Notes: generated by a model not told the origin, from the sequence alone. A stretch of 9,379 bases of DNA from Clostridia bacterium (GCA_017453605.1 JAFTEP010000138.1:1-9379); one strand, 5' to 3'. Shown: positions 1 through 7,349, counted from the first letter of the stretch. A program made the numbers and translations.

Positions 1-32
1 GCCGTATGAACCTACCGTCCGCAAAAAGGGTC

Positions 33-346
33 TCAGATCCCGTCCCTCCCGACCGGGGTCATGACTCCCCCGTTCTCAGCCGAACGGTAAGCCGCTTCCA
101 TAAGGCGGACCAGCCCGAGCGCGGCGTCGATCCCGAAGAGAGAGCAGTCGCCGCCGTCCGTACACGCCCGGGTCCACGCGAGGATCGGCGACGGAAGCGT
201 CAGGGGGATCTCGTCCTTGGTCAGAACGCGGCTCTTTGCGCCGCTCAGGCGCAGCTCGGCGAGATCGCCGCCTCCGAAACGCGCGTGATACGAGCCCTCG
301 GTGCCGCAGACCTCGAGATCGAAGACGGCGAGTGCGGGTCCGGGCG
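33..346 (-). pseudogene. C-terminal fragment of a Gfo/Idh/MocA-family oxidoreductase
   Basis: Reading the minus strand, about 98 codons ending at a TGA (33-35) match the C-terminal part of Gfo/Idh/MocA NAD(P)-dependent sugar/inositol dehydrogenases. The recognisable pieces are the FDLEVCGTEGSY block, which fits the family's 'leiyGteGs' strand, and the final helix LVRLMEAAYRSAENGG, which is the usual end of these proteins. Family members are typically about 330-390 aa with an N-terminal Rossmann fold; here the Rossmann domain and most of the C-terminal domain are absent. Similarity fades at about position 329-346, and codons further upstream run into the promoter of the neighbouring plus-strand gene. 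The frame stays open to a TTG near 401, but no ribosome binding site precedes it. I read this as a 5'-deleted remnant; an assembly join is the alternative. The family assignment rests on motif recognition only. Confidence 0.62.
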
Positions 347-356
347 AAAAATCAGA

Positions 357-385
357 TTGACACAGCCGCGATATTGATGTATAAT
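357..385 (+). promoter_or_regulatory. Consensus sigma-A promoter for the dockerin gene
   Basis: TTGACA (357-362) and TATAAT (380-385) are separated by exactly 17 bases, a perfect match to the housekeeping sigma-70/sigma-A consensus. The predicted transcription start is near 392, giving a leader of roughly 33 bases before the ATG at 425. No operator or riboswitch fold is obvious in so short a leader, so high basal expression is expected from sequence alone. Confidence 0.85.
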
Positions 386-410
386 TGCCATAAAGTCTCA
401 AAGTATAAAT

Positions 411-416
411 AAGGAG
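411..416 (+). promoter_or_regulatory. Ribosome binding site for the dockerin gene
   Basis: AAGGAG lies 8 bases upstream of the ATG at 425, optimal spacing, and fixes this ATG as the start of the 1570-residue protein. Confidence 0.85.
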
Positions 417-424
417 AGGAACAC

Positions 425-3400
425 ATGAAAAAACTGCTGGCCCTCGCGCTCTGCGCCGTGATGGTGCTGAGTCTCGGCACCTTCGCGCCGTTCGCGGAGA
501 GCGGCACGATCCTGATCGGCAGCTACGCAGAGCTTGCCGCGTGGGCTTCGAACGGCTCCGACGACGCGGGCAAGATCATAAAACTCACCGCCGACATAGT
601 CGCCAACGACAAAACGGCGGCTCAGATGAAATCAGATCAATCGGGTCTGAACAGCTGGACGTCCAAACCCGCTTTCGCCGGGACATTTGACGGACAGGGA
701 CATTCAATATACGGTCTTTATATGACCGGTTCCTCTCAGGCGTTCATATACTCGTTTGACGGCACGATGAAAGACGTGTTTTTCCTCGAGCCCTACGTCA
801 AGTCTAACGGCGGCATCGCCGTCATCGCCCAGCACAGCAGCCTCGGGATCGGGAACGGCGCCGTGATCGAAGAAGTGAAGGCGACCTATATAAACGTCTA
901 CGTCAACGGCATAGTCGATTCGACCGATTACAACGCCGCGGGCTTCCAGGCGGAGCGCGGCGCGAGATTCACGGGATGCTGGTTCGACGGCAGGGTGAAC
1001 TCCACCGGGAACAACTACTACAGCGCATTCGTCGCGAATCAGCAGAGCAGTCCCGTCCAGGTCACCGACTGCCTGAACACCGGCTCGATAAACGTCTACG
1101 ACAACAGGATAACCGGCGGCTTCTCCGGCGGAGTGTATAACGGCAAGTTCTATGCGAAGCGCTGTCTCAACACCGGGACGATCTCCTTCGGCAACCCGAT
1201 CTTCAGCATCCTGAGAGAAGGCGCCGAGGCGAAGATCGAAAGCTGCTGCGCTCTTTCGGGGAGCTTCACCATGAATTCCGTCAGCTGGAACTCCATGGGA
1301 ACGTATACTTACTGTTACGAAAGCAATTCCCCTACTCCCGATACGGACGTCATGGCCGAAGTGATCGCGGATCCCGCCGATCTTTTCGGACACGCGGAAT
1401 TCGCCGACACCTGGGGATCGAAGACCGTCGGAGATAATACGATCCCCGTTCCCGCGTACTTTGCGGACGAGCCCTTCCCCGAAGAAAGCTACACGATCCC
1501 GATCGGGACCTACGCCGAGCTTGTCGCGTGGGCGTCAAACGGCTCCGACGACGCGGATAAGCTCGTCGTCCTGACTTCAGACATCACCGCCAACGACAGG
1601 ACCGCCGCCCAGATGAAGCAGGACCAGTCGGGCCTCAACAGATGGATCCCGAAGCCCGCGTTCACCGGGACCTTCGACGGGCAGGGACACAGCATTTCGG
1701 GCCTTTATATGTCGGGCTCCTCTCAGGGCTTCATCGGCACCTTCGACGGCACGATAAAGAACTTGTTCTTCATCGAGCCCTACGTCAATACCCCCGGCGG
1801 ATCGGCGGTCGTCGCTCACCGGAGCTCCTCGGGCAGCGGCAGCAGCGCCGAGATCGAAGACGTAAAGGCGACCTACATCAACGTCTACGTCAACGGAATA
1901 GTCGATACGGCAAGCTACAACGCGGCGGGATTCCAGTCGCAGTACGGCGCGAAGTTCACGGGCTGCTGGTTCGACGGCACGGTCAACGCGTCGAGCAACA
2001 GCTATTTCAGCGGCTTCGTCGGCAATCAGCAGAGCAGCCCGGTCAAAGTCACAGACTGCCTCAACACCGGAACTCTCAACGTCCCGTCGGGATGCGTCGC
2101 CGGTGGTTTTTCGGGCGGCGTCTACAGCGGCAGGTTCTACGCGACGCGCTGCGTCGGCGCGGGCTCGATCTCCTTCGGCAACCCGATCTTCACCACTCTT
2201 AGAGACGGCTCCGTGACAAAAGTCGATCAGTGCTACGCCGTTTCGGGCAGCTTCAGCATGAACACCAAAGCCTGGAACTCCTCGGGGACCTACACCTACT
2301 GCTTCAACAGCGCCGCGCCCACTCCGGGCACCGACGTTGAAGCGACCGTCATCTCTTCCTGCGGCGATGTATCGGAGAACGCAAAGTTTGCCGACACCTG
2401 GGGACTCAGGACCGTCGGCGGCCTGACGATCGCCGTTCCGAAATACTTTGCGGAAGAAGATTTCCCCACCTCGGGCTTTGTCATCGAGATATCAAGCTAC
2501 GAAGAGCTTCTGGCGTGGGCGTCTAACGGCTCCGACGACGCGGGAAAGAACGTCATCCTCACCGCCGACATAGTCGCGAACGCCAAGACGGCTTCTCAGA
2601 TGCAGGCAAATCAGACCGGCCTTGGAGTGTGGACTCCGAAGCCCGCGTTCGCAGGGACCTTCGACGGGCAGGGACACTCGATATCGGGTCTTTATATGAC
2701 CGGCGCGAGCCAGAGCTTCATAATCTCGCTTTCCGGCACCATACAGAACGTTTCGTTCATCGAGCCCTACCTCAACGTGTCGGGCTATTCATCTGTCGTC
2801 GCCAGAGCCGGCACCAACGCTCCGGGAACGGACTACGATATCTCCTCCGTCAAGGCGACCTATATAAACGTGTACGTCAACGGCATTATCGACACGACAG
2901 ACGTCGACACGGGCGGATTCCAGTCGCAGTTCGGCGCAATATTTTCGGGCTGCTGGTTCGACGGGACCCTGAACGCCCTCAACGCGGACGTCATCGGATA
3001 CTACAGCGCGTTCGCCGCGAACCAGGAGAGCTGTCCCGTCAAGCTCACCGACTGCCTGAACACCGGCGCGCTCAACATCCCCGACGATAAGATCGCCGGC
3101 TCGTTCTCCGGCGGCGTCTACACCGGCAAGTTCGACGCCGACCGCTGCGTCAACGCCGGTGTCATCACCTGCGGCAACCCGATCTTCAGCGTTCTGAGGG
3201 AAGGCGCGGTCGCAAGGCTCAACCAGTGCTACGCCGTCAAGGGGACCTACCCCTTCGATATGGTCAGCTGGAGATCGAGCGGAACTTATACCTATACTTT
3301 CAACGGAGTCTCAGACACTTCGGCAAGGGCGATCCAGACCGTGTCGCTTTCGACGCTTGAAGACCTGAAAAACGTCAGCGCTTTCTCCGCGACCTGGGGC

Positions 3401-5137
3401 ACGAAGATCCACAACGGGAAATCCGTCACCGTTCCGCTGTACTTCGCGGACGAAGCGATAACACAACAGGCGCTGCGAAGTCTCATCGAGCAGCTCGCCG
3501 GAGTCTACGCCGGCTCGGGCGAGGACAAGGGTCACGGCGAATACACGGTCACGAGGACCGGAACGACGCTTTCCACCGCGCAGAGCATCGTCTCCTCTCT
3601 CGAATCAAGGGGCTTCGTGAAGGTCTATGAGAACACCGTTCTCGGCGACGTCTATCTTGCGCAGCTCACCAAGGGCGATTCGCTGGTCAGCGTGAACCAA
3701 CTGATAAAGCAGTCGAAGACCGTGATCTCGGCGATGGCAAACCAGCCTCTGAGCGACCATCTGATAGATCAGTACAGAGACACCGCAAAGAGCGGAGCGC
3801 AAAACAGCCTCCACATGATAAAGATGAACTACTTCGGGGACAGCTTTGTGATAAAGCTCAAGAACTCCCACTTCATCGTCATCGACGGCGGCATCCCCTC
3901 ATACGAGCTCGGCGATCTTCTCACCTACATCGAGAGCATCACTCCCGCCGGACAGAAGCCGGTCATTGAAGCCTGGCTCGGCACGCACATGCACGCCGAC
4001 CACACCTACGTCGTCGCCGGATTCAACGACCATCCGGGCTGGACGTCGAGACTTTCCGTCGAAGCCTTCTATTTCAACGAGCCCTCGGACGGGGTCAACA
4101 ACCTCGACTCCGGCGTCTACAAGGAGATCGCGGCGACCCACAAAGCGATCTCGCTGCTCAGGACCGCCGACGGCGAAGTGCCGAAACTCTACCGTCCGAC
4201 GATCGGTCAGAGATACTGGTTCTGCGACGTCTCGGTGGACATAGTCCTCAGCCAGGAAATGATCCCTCTCGGATCCTATACCGGCGGCTTCAACGACTCC
4301 TCGACCTTCTATCTCATCACCCTCGACGGCAAGACCTTCCTCGACGGCGGCGACGGACATCAGGCGGATATGACGTTCTTGATGAACACCTACGACTACA
4401 CGGATATGCAGGTCGACTACTTCAAGGCGCTCCATCACGGCTACAACACCTGGAACAACTTCACCAACTGGGTCTCCTCCGGCTCGACGGCGTCCACTTC
4501 CGTAAAGGGCTTCAGGAACATCCTCTTCCCGACTTCGGAGGCGGGTCAGTACAACAGCGCCTCCGGCTCCTCGGGAGCGAACGCTTATCTCAGGAGCCAC
4601 GCCTCCGGAACGTGCTATTACGCATACCTCGGCACGCAGGTCATCACCTTCACCGCGGTGACGACAGCAAGTACGGCTCAGCTCGTTTCGATCGAGGTCA
4701 TAAGCGGCGGCAGGGACGTCTACGAGAAAGGAGAAGCGCTCGACACTTCTGGGCTGAGAATCGGGCTCAACTACTCCAACGGAGACGGCAGCAGCTTCAC
4801 GAAGACAGTCACGGAGGGCTTCGACGGCTTCACGTTCGGATACGACTTCTCGAGCGAGGGAGAAAAGACGGTCACCGTAGGATTTGACGGATTGACGGAC
4901 ACCTTCACCGTCACGGTCGTTCCTCCCCCCTTCACCTACGGAGATCTCAACAACAGCGGCACGATCGACACCGTCGACCTCTCGATCCTGAGACAGTACC
5001 TCGCGGGATCCGCCGGGCTCATCATGATCGAAGAAGCCGCCGATACCAACGGCAGCGGCACCGTCGACACCGTCGACCTTTCGATCCTGAGGCAGTACCT
5101 CGCGGGCGGCGCCGCCGCTCTGGGACCCTCTGCGTAA
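425..5137 (+). CDS. Secreted dockerin protein with three beta-helix-like repeats and a metallo-beta-lactamase-fold domain
   Basis: This 1570-residue extracellular protein is probably a scaffold-bound hydrolase of unknown substrate. Order of parts: signal peptide (about 1-25; MKK, hydrophobic core, cleavage near FAPFA-ES); three tandem modules (about 28-356, 357-685, 686-1010), each with GTFDGQGHSI-GLYM, KATYINVYVNGI, GCWFDG and DCLNTG blocks that resemble GLUG-type right-handed beta-helix rungs; a 115-residue accessory region (about 1011-1125); a metallo-beta-lactamase fold (about 1126-1412) with HMHADH at 1188-1193, D1307 in FLDGGDGH and H1337-H1338-G in ALHHGY, the arrangement of ComEC-like members; an Ig-like (Big_3-type) domain (about 1419-1499); and a type I dockerin (1506-1561). 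The fold and metal site are recognised from family motifs; catalytic activity, substrate and cohesin partner are inference. The gene is monocistronic, with its own promoter and a terminator just downstream. Modules might bind carbohydrate or act as a stalk. No cohesin or scaffoldin gene lies in the window. Confidence 0.88.
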   Translation: MKKLLALALCAVMVLSLGTFAPFAESGTILIGSYAELAAWASNGSDDAGKIIKLTADIVANDKTAAQMKSDQSGLNSWTSKPAFAGTFDGQGHSIYGLYMTGSSQAFIYSFDGTMKDVFFLEPYVKSNGGIAVIAQHSSLGIGNGAVIEEVKATYINVYVNGIVDSTDYNAAGFQAERGARFTGCWFDGRVNSTGNNYYSAFVANQQSSPVQVTDCLNTGSINVYDNRITGGFSGGVYNGKFYAKRCLNTGTISFGNPIFSILREGAEAKIESCCALSGSFTMNSVSWNSMGTYTYCYESNSPTPDTDVMAEVIADPADLFGHAEFADTWGSKTVGDNTIPVPAYFADEPFPEESYTIPIGTYAELVAWASNGSDDADKLVVLTSDITANDRTAAQMKQDQSGLNRWIPKPAFTGTFDGQGHSISGLYMSGSSQGFIGTFDGTIKNLFFIEPYVNTPGGSAVVAHRSSSGSGSSAEIEDVKATYINVYVNGIVDTASYNAAGFQSQYGAKFTGCWFDGTVNASSNSYFSGFVGNQQSSPVKVTDCLNTGTLNVPSGCVAGGFSGGVYSGRFYATRCVGAGSISFGNPIFTTLRDGSVTKVDQCYAVSGSFSMNTKAWNSSGTYTYCFNSAAPTPGTDVEATVISSCGDVSENAKFADTWGLRTVGGLTIAVPKYFAEEDFPTSGFVIEISSYEELLAWASNGSDDAGKNVILTADIVANAKTASQMQANQTGLGVWTPKPAFAGTFDGQGHSISGLYMTGASQSFIISLSGTIQNVSFIEPYLNVSGYSSVVARAGTNAPGTDYDISSVKATYINVYVNGIIDTTDVDTGGFQSQFGAIFSGCWFDGTLNALNADVIGYYSAFAANQESCPVKLTDCLNTGALNIPDDKIAGSFSGGVYTGKFDADRCVNAGVITCGNPIFSVLREGAVARLNQCYAVKGTYPFDMVSWRSSGTYTYTFNGVSDTSARAIQTVSLSTLEDLKNVSAFSATWGTKIHNGKSVTVPLYFADEAITQQALRSLIEQLAGVYAGSGEDKGHGEYTVTRTGTTLSTAQSIVSSLESRGFVKVYENTVLGDVYLAQLTKGDSLVSVNQLIKQSKTVISAMANQPLSDHLIDQYRDTAKSGAQNSLHMIKMNYFGDSFVIKLKNSHFIVIDGGIPSYELGDLLTYIESITPAGQKPVIEAWLGTHMHADHTYVVAGFNDHPGWTSRLSVEAFYFNEPSDGVNNLDSGVYKEIAATHKAISLLRTADGEVPKLYRPTIGQRYWFCDVSVDIVLSQEMIPLGSYTGGFNDSSTFYLITLDGKTFLDGGDGHQADMTFLMNTYDYTDMQVDYFKALHHGYNTWNNFTNWVSSGSTASTSVKGFRNILFPTSEAGQYNSASGSSGANAYLRSHASGTCYYAYLGTQVITFTAVTTASTAQLVSIEVISGGRDVYEKGEALDTSGLRIGLNYSNGDGSSFTKTVTEGFDGFTFGYDFSSEGEKTVTVGFDGLTDTFTVTVVPPPFTYGDLNNSGTIDTVDLSILRQYLAGSAGLIMIEEAADTNGSGTVDTVDLSILRQYLAGGAAALGPSA
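506..1492 (+). repeat. Tandem coding repeat, module 1 of 3 (329 aa)
   Basis: This covers residues about 28-356. Landmark residues recur 329 residues later in module 2: Y34/Y363, C185/C514, C216/C545, C247/C576, C274/C603, C297/C626 and Y345/Y674. The module opens with a SYAELAAWASNGSDDAGK-type block and closes with a YFADE block. The boundary is set by alignment, so it is uncertain by several codons. Confidence 0.85.
1493..2479 (+). repeat. Tandem coding repeat, module 2 of 3 (329 aa)
   Basis: This covers residues about 357-685. The start block (Y363) recurs as Y692 in module 3, again exactly 329 residues on. DNA similarity to modules 1 and 3 is visible in the blocks encoding TYINVYVNGI, GCWFDG and FGNPIF, which argues for duplication of a DNA unit of 987 bases. 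Confidence 0.85.
2480..3454 (+). repeat. Tandem coding repeat, module 3 of 3, with a 3-residue insertion
   Basis: This covers residues about 686-1010. It keeps phase with module 2 up to C843, then landmarks shift by 3 residues (C877, C908, C935, Y1006) because of extra residues around LNADVIGYYSAF. It is the most diverged copy: the cysteine of the YTYC block is threonine here (T958), and it has extra cysteines at 870 and 916. Confidence 0.82.
3800..4660 (+). other. Metallo-beta-lactamase-fold domain (within the dockerin protein)
   Basis: This covers residues about 1126-1412. The domain opens with a strand pair ending in IVIDGG, followed by WLGTHMHADHT, whose H1188, H1190, D1192 and H1193 form the HxHxDH metal site (3986-4003). 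D1307 (FLDGGDGH) and H1337/H1338 (ALHHGY) match the later metal ligands of ComEC-like members. There is no clear histidine motif between H1193 and D1307 of the type seen in class B lactamases or glyoxalase II. The preceding region (3455-3799) has the VSSLESRGFVKVYEN stretch that I associate with the N-terminal accessory part of secreted clostridial members, from memory of the family. Confidence 0.85.
4940..5107 (+). other. Type I dockerin domain, two near-identical F-hand repeats
   Basis: This covers residues 1506-1561. The first calcium loop is D1507, N1509, S1511, D1515, D1518; the second is D1540, N1542, S1544, D1548, D1551, offset by 33 residues. Both loops are followed by the same helix, LSILRQYLAG. 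Dockerins of this type dock to cohesins on a scaffoldin or the cell surface. Confidence 0.93.
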
Positions 5138-5156
5138 AAAGAAAAACAGACAAACT

Positions 5157-5192
5157 TTCGCCCTCGCGGATAAACCTATCCGTGAGGGCGAA
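5157..5192. terminator. Bidirectional intrinsic terminator between convergent genes
   Basis: A 16-base arm (5157-5172) and its complement (5177-5192) form a hairpin with a 4-base AACC loop and a single G-U-type mismatch (5166 against 5183). On the plus strand it is followed by a T-rich stretch (GCTTTTATTA, 5195-5204). On the minus strand the complement of 5137-5156 gives a second T-rich tail. It therefore can end both the dockerin gene (stop at 5137) and the GtaA-like gene (stop at 5211). Confidence 0.88.
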
Positions 5193-5210
5193 ATGCTTTT
5201 ATTATCCATT

Positions 5211-7193
5211 TCAGAACTTCAGAAGCGGGATGAAGAGGCCGCCCTGGACGCTTCTCGCCTGGAAGCCCGCCTGATCTCCGGTGCGGGTGTAGTACCAGTC
5301 GGTGAAGGGCACTCTGTAGGAGGTCGTGTTGAGCATGTTCCACATAGCGCCGACGATCATATCCCGGTAGGCGGGATCGCCGGTGAGGACGGTCGACCAC
5401 ATCTGCCAGTCGCTCTTTGTATAGTCGCTGCGGTTGTCGAGCGGGAGCCCGCAGGGGTTGATCTTGGTTTTATAATAGGCGATCTCGGTTTCATAGACGT
5501 CTTTGTCGAAAAGTTCGAGCCCGAAGAGAACGTCCCACGCGAGATTGTACTTGATGCTCCAGGTGCCCTCGGCGTCGAACGCGAGGCGGTAGTGATCGCC
5601 GTCGAACGCCATCGCTTTCCACTTTTTCGCAAGGTCTTTTGCAAGATCCGTGAACTTTTTGCCGTCCTCCCCCGCCATATCCAAGATCATGCCCCAAGCG
5701 CCGATAGCTGCGATAGCCTTAGCCGAGAGGTTGACGTTGTGCGCGAGGCGGCCGGCGAAGTCGTCGGTGCAGAGCTGGTTGGCGGGATCAAGGCCCTTGT
5801 CCATAAGATAGCCGACCCACTTTTCGAGCAGGGAGCGGTGGAGAAGAGCGTAATCCGGTCTCTTTTCGGCGCGGCAGACCGCGGCGGCGCAGAGGATCAT
5901 ATTGCCGCACTCCTCTACCGGCATCTGCATCTCCTCTTTGAAGCGTCCGAGCTTTCTGTCGAGCCCGTAGACCTGGAGGTTCGCGAGAGGATAGGTGCCG
6001 ACGTCGTGCGGAGCGTAGTCGAAGTTCCACGACGGGCTGGCGGCGAATCTGAAGACCGGCTCGAGCATACCCTTGACGAGCTCGGGGTTATAGATGAGAA
6101 AGAGCGGGATCGAGGGATAGGTCACGTCGACCGTGGCGATACAGCCGTTGGAAAAGCACTCCTTCGAGAAAAAAAGCGTTTTGCCTTCATAACGGCAGAG
6201 CTTGTGAGCCGCGAAGGTCTGGCGGTACGCCAGGGAGACGACGTCGGCGTATTTGTCGCCGATGGCGCGGGCGCGGATAAGAAGATCCTCCTCGAAAGCC
6301 TTCGCTTTCTCGCAGACAGCCCCGTATTCCGACACGGCTTTTTTCACGGCGTCCTCGAAGCCGGTGCCGTCGGACTTATACCAGGCGTCGATCTTCTCGC
6401 CGAAGTATTCGATAGAGTGCACGTCGTCGTATGCGAGCGCAAAGAAGCCGTCCGCGGCGGAGGAAAGATCAAAGCTCTTTGACAGGAAGAGATAGGGGGA
6501 CTCCGAGGCGGAGATCTGAGTTCCGGGCTCGAGGAGCCTGTCCTCTCTCGGGAAGGGTCTGCGCGGTCTGCCGAGGGAGCTGCAGAGCTCTTTTGCGGGG
6601 ACGAGGCAGGCGTCGTGATTTGTGTTGACAAGATGCAGGGTACCCCAGTCGATCAGGCAGTCGTCTCCGGAGGAGGAGAGGACGTCTTTGTCTCCCCTGC
6701 CGAGGCAGACGGAGAAGTCGGTTTTGCCGAGAGTGACCGTACGGGAAATATCGTTGACGGCGCAGAACGCGTTCACGCCGAAGCCGAGCCTCACTTTGTG
6801 GGCGGCGCCGTCGACGGAGCGCAGAGAGTAGGAGATATAGCTCACCGGGCGCGACGCGAGAGAAAGATCGTCGGGGACGAGCGGGGTCATGAAGCTGACT
6901 TCTATCCTGACGCCGTTTTTCTCGAAGACGCAGACGGTGGTGAGAGGACGGACCGTGCAGGAGAGCTGATCCATCGCCGGATATTCGGTGTGAAGGTGGA
7001 TCCGGTCGGGGTTTGTCATCCCGAGCCAGCGAAACGGCGCGCCGTCGATCTCCAAAATGCCGAACATCGGCGTGATCCTGCCGGTCCAGTGGGCGACGTG
7101 GCAGTCGGTGAGGCGGTCCGCGAGAGACCAGAACGAGAAATACGGATCGACGGTTATAAGCGGCACCGCCGGAGCGCGAAGAGAAGGTTTCAT
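5211..7193 (-). CDS. GtaA glutaminase-like protein (DUF4964/DUF5127/DUF4965/DUF1793)
   Basis: This 660-residue protein has the full four-part layout of the family named after fungal glutaminase A (GtaA, L-glutamine to L-glutamate plus ammonia). An N-terminal DUF4964-like block (about 1-75; APAVPLITVDPYFSFWS, AHWTGRITPM) is followed by a DUF5127-like beta-rich region (about 90-315). DUF4965 (about 320-490) shows SNGCIATVDVTYPS, YAPHDVGTYP, MPVEECGNMIL and CTDDFAGRLAHNVNLS. DUF1793 (about 495-655) shows YNLAWD, PLDNRSDYTKSDW, VPFTDWYYTRTG and ARSVQGGLFIP. Length matches the family. Unlike secreted fungal GtaA it has no signal peptide, so it is probably cytoplasmic. The C-terminal half is predicted to be an alpha/alpha toroid like many glycosidases, so a sugar-directed activity is an alternative to glutaminase. 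The start is fixed by AAAGGAG 7 bases upstream. The gene is monocistronic, with its own promoter. Confidence 0.88.
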   Translation of the reverse strand: MKPSLRAPAVPLITVDPYFSFWSLADRLTDCHVAHWTGRITPMFGILEIDGAPFRWLGMTNPDRIHLHTEYPAMDQLSCTVRPLTTVCVFEKNGVRIEVSFMTPLVPDDLSLASRPVSYISYSLRSVDGAAHKVRLGFGVNAFCAVNDISRTVTLGKTDFSVCLGRGDKDVLSSSGDDCLIDWGTLHLVNTNHDACLVPAKELCSSLGRPRRPFPREDRLLEPGTQISASESPYLFLSKSFDLSSAADGFFALAYDDVHSIEYFGEKIDAWYKSDGTGFEDAVKKAVSEYGAVCEKAKAFEEDLLIRARAIGDKYADVVSLAYRQTFAAHKLCRYEGKTLFFSKECFSNGCIATVDVTYPSIPLFLIYNPELVKGMLEPVFRFAASPSWNFDYAPHDVGTYPLANLQVYGLDRKLGRFKEEMQMPVEECGNMILCAAAVCRAEKRPDYALLHRSLLEKWVGYLMDKGLDPANQLCTDDFAGRLAHNVNLSAKAIAAIGAWGMILDMAGEDGKKFTDLAKDLAKKWKAMAFDGDHYRLAFDAEGTWSIKYNLAWDVLFGLELFDKDVYETEIAYYKTKINPCGLPLDNRSDYTKSDWQMWSTVLTGDPAYRDMIVGAMWNMLNTTSYRVPFTDWYYTRTGDQAGFQARSVQGGLFIPLLKF

Positions 7194-7200
7194 AAAAAAA

Positions 7201-7207
7201 CTCCTTT
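7201..7207 (-). promoter_or_regulatory. Ribosome binding site for the GtaA-like gene
   Basis: On the minus strand AAAGGAG precedes the ATG (7193-7191) by 7 bases (a run of T), which supports that start codon. Confidence 0.82.
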
Positions 7208-7235
7208 ATTCGAGAGGATGTGTTTTATTATGATG

Positions 7236-7264
7236 ATTTTAACACAAATCGACCGAGGTTTCAA
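7236..7264 (-). promoter_or_regulatory. Sigma-A promoter of the GtaA-like gene
   Basis: On the minus strand TTGAAA (7264-7259) and TAAAAT (7241-7236) are spaced by 17 bases, with a TGT extension directly before the -10 (extended -10 form). The predicted start near 7229 gives a leader of about 35 bases. Confidence 0.72.
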
Positions 7265-7298
7265 GGAAAATCATAAAAAACGAAGAAAAAAACCGCCA

Positions 7299-7328
7299 TT
7301 GACTGTCAGCGTTCCTGTCTGATATGAT
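7299..7328 (+). promoter_or_regulatory. Probable promoter of the terminase pair
   Basis: TTGACT (7299-7304) and TATGAT (7323-7328) are spaced by 18 bases. The predicted start (about 7335) falls at or just before the ribosome binding site, so the message would have almost no leader. It is divergent from the promoter at 7236-7264, and the two -35 boxes are 34 bases apart. Confidence 0.6.
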
Positions 7329-7335
7329 CCTGTCG

Positions 7336-7343
7336 AAAGGAGG
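7336..7343 (+). promoter_or_regulatory. Ribosome binding site for terS
   Basis: AAAGGAGG is a full-strength Shine-Dalgarno match 6 bases before the ATG at 7350. Confidence 0.82.
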
Positions 7344-7349
7344 ACGCGG

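Noticed and set aside
425..500. Lipoprotein signal (LALC near residue 10)
   Set aside because: The cysteine lies inside the hydrophobic core only ten residues from the start, too early for a lipobox; an ordinary signal peptide with cleavage after about residue 24 fits better.
506..3454. Repeats as a CRISPR or non-coding satellite array
   Set aside because: The 987-base units stay in one open reading frame and encode conserved protein blocks, so they are coding module duplications.
3899..5209. Long open frame of 436 codons on the minus strand opposite the metallohydrolase/dockerin region
   Set aside because: It is antisense to clearly recognisable domains, its translation is arginine/valine/glutamate-rich low-information sequence typical of a GC-rich shadow frame, and it spans the terminator.
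5193..6482. Open frame of 429 codons on the plus strand opposite the GtaA-like gene
   Set aside because: The minus-strand frame carries all family motifs; the plus-strand translation shows no recognisable motif and has no ribosome binding site, and it begins in the terminator tail.
7303..7334. Three CTGTC pentamers (7303, 7315, 7330) as a possible operator in the terminase promoter
   Set aside because: The spacings (12 and 15 bases) are unequal, the units are very short and no repressor gene is adjacent; chance occurrence is likely.
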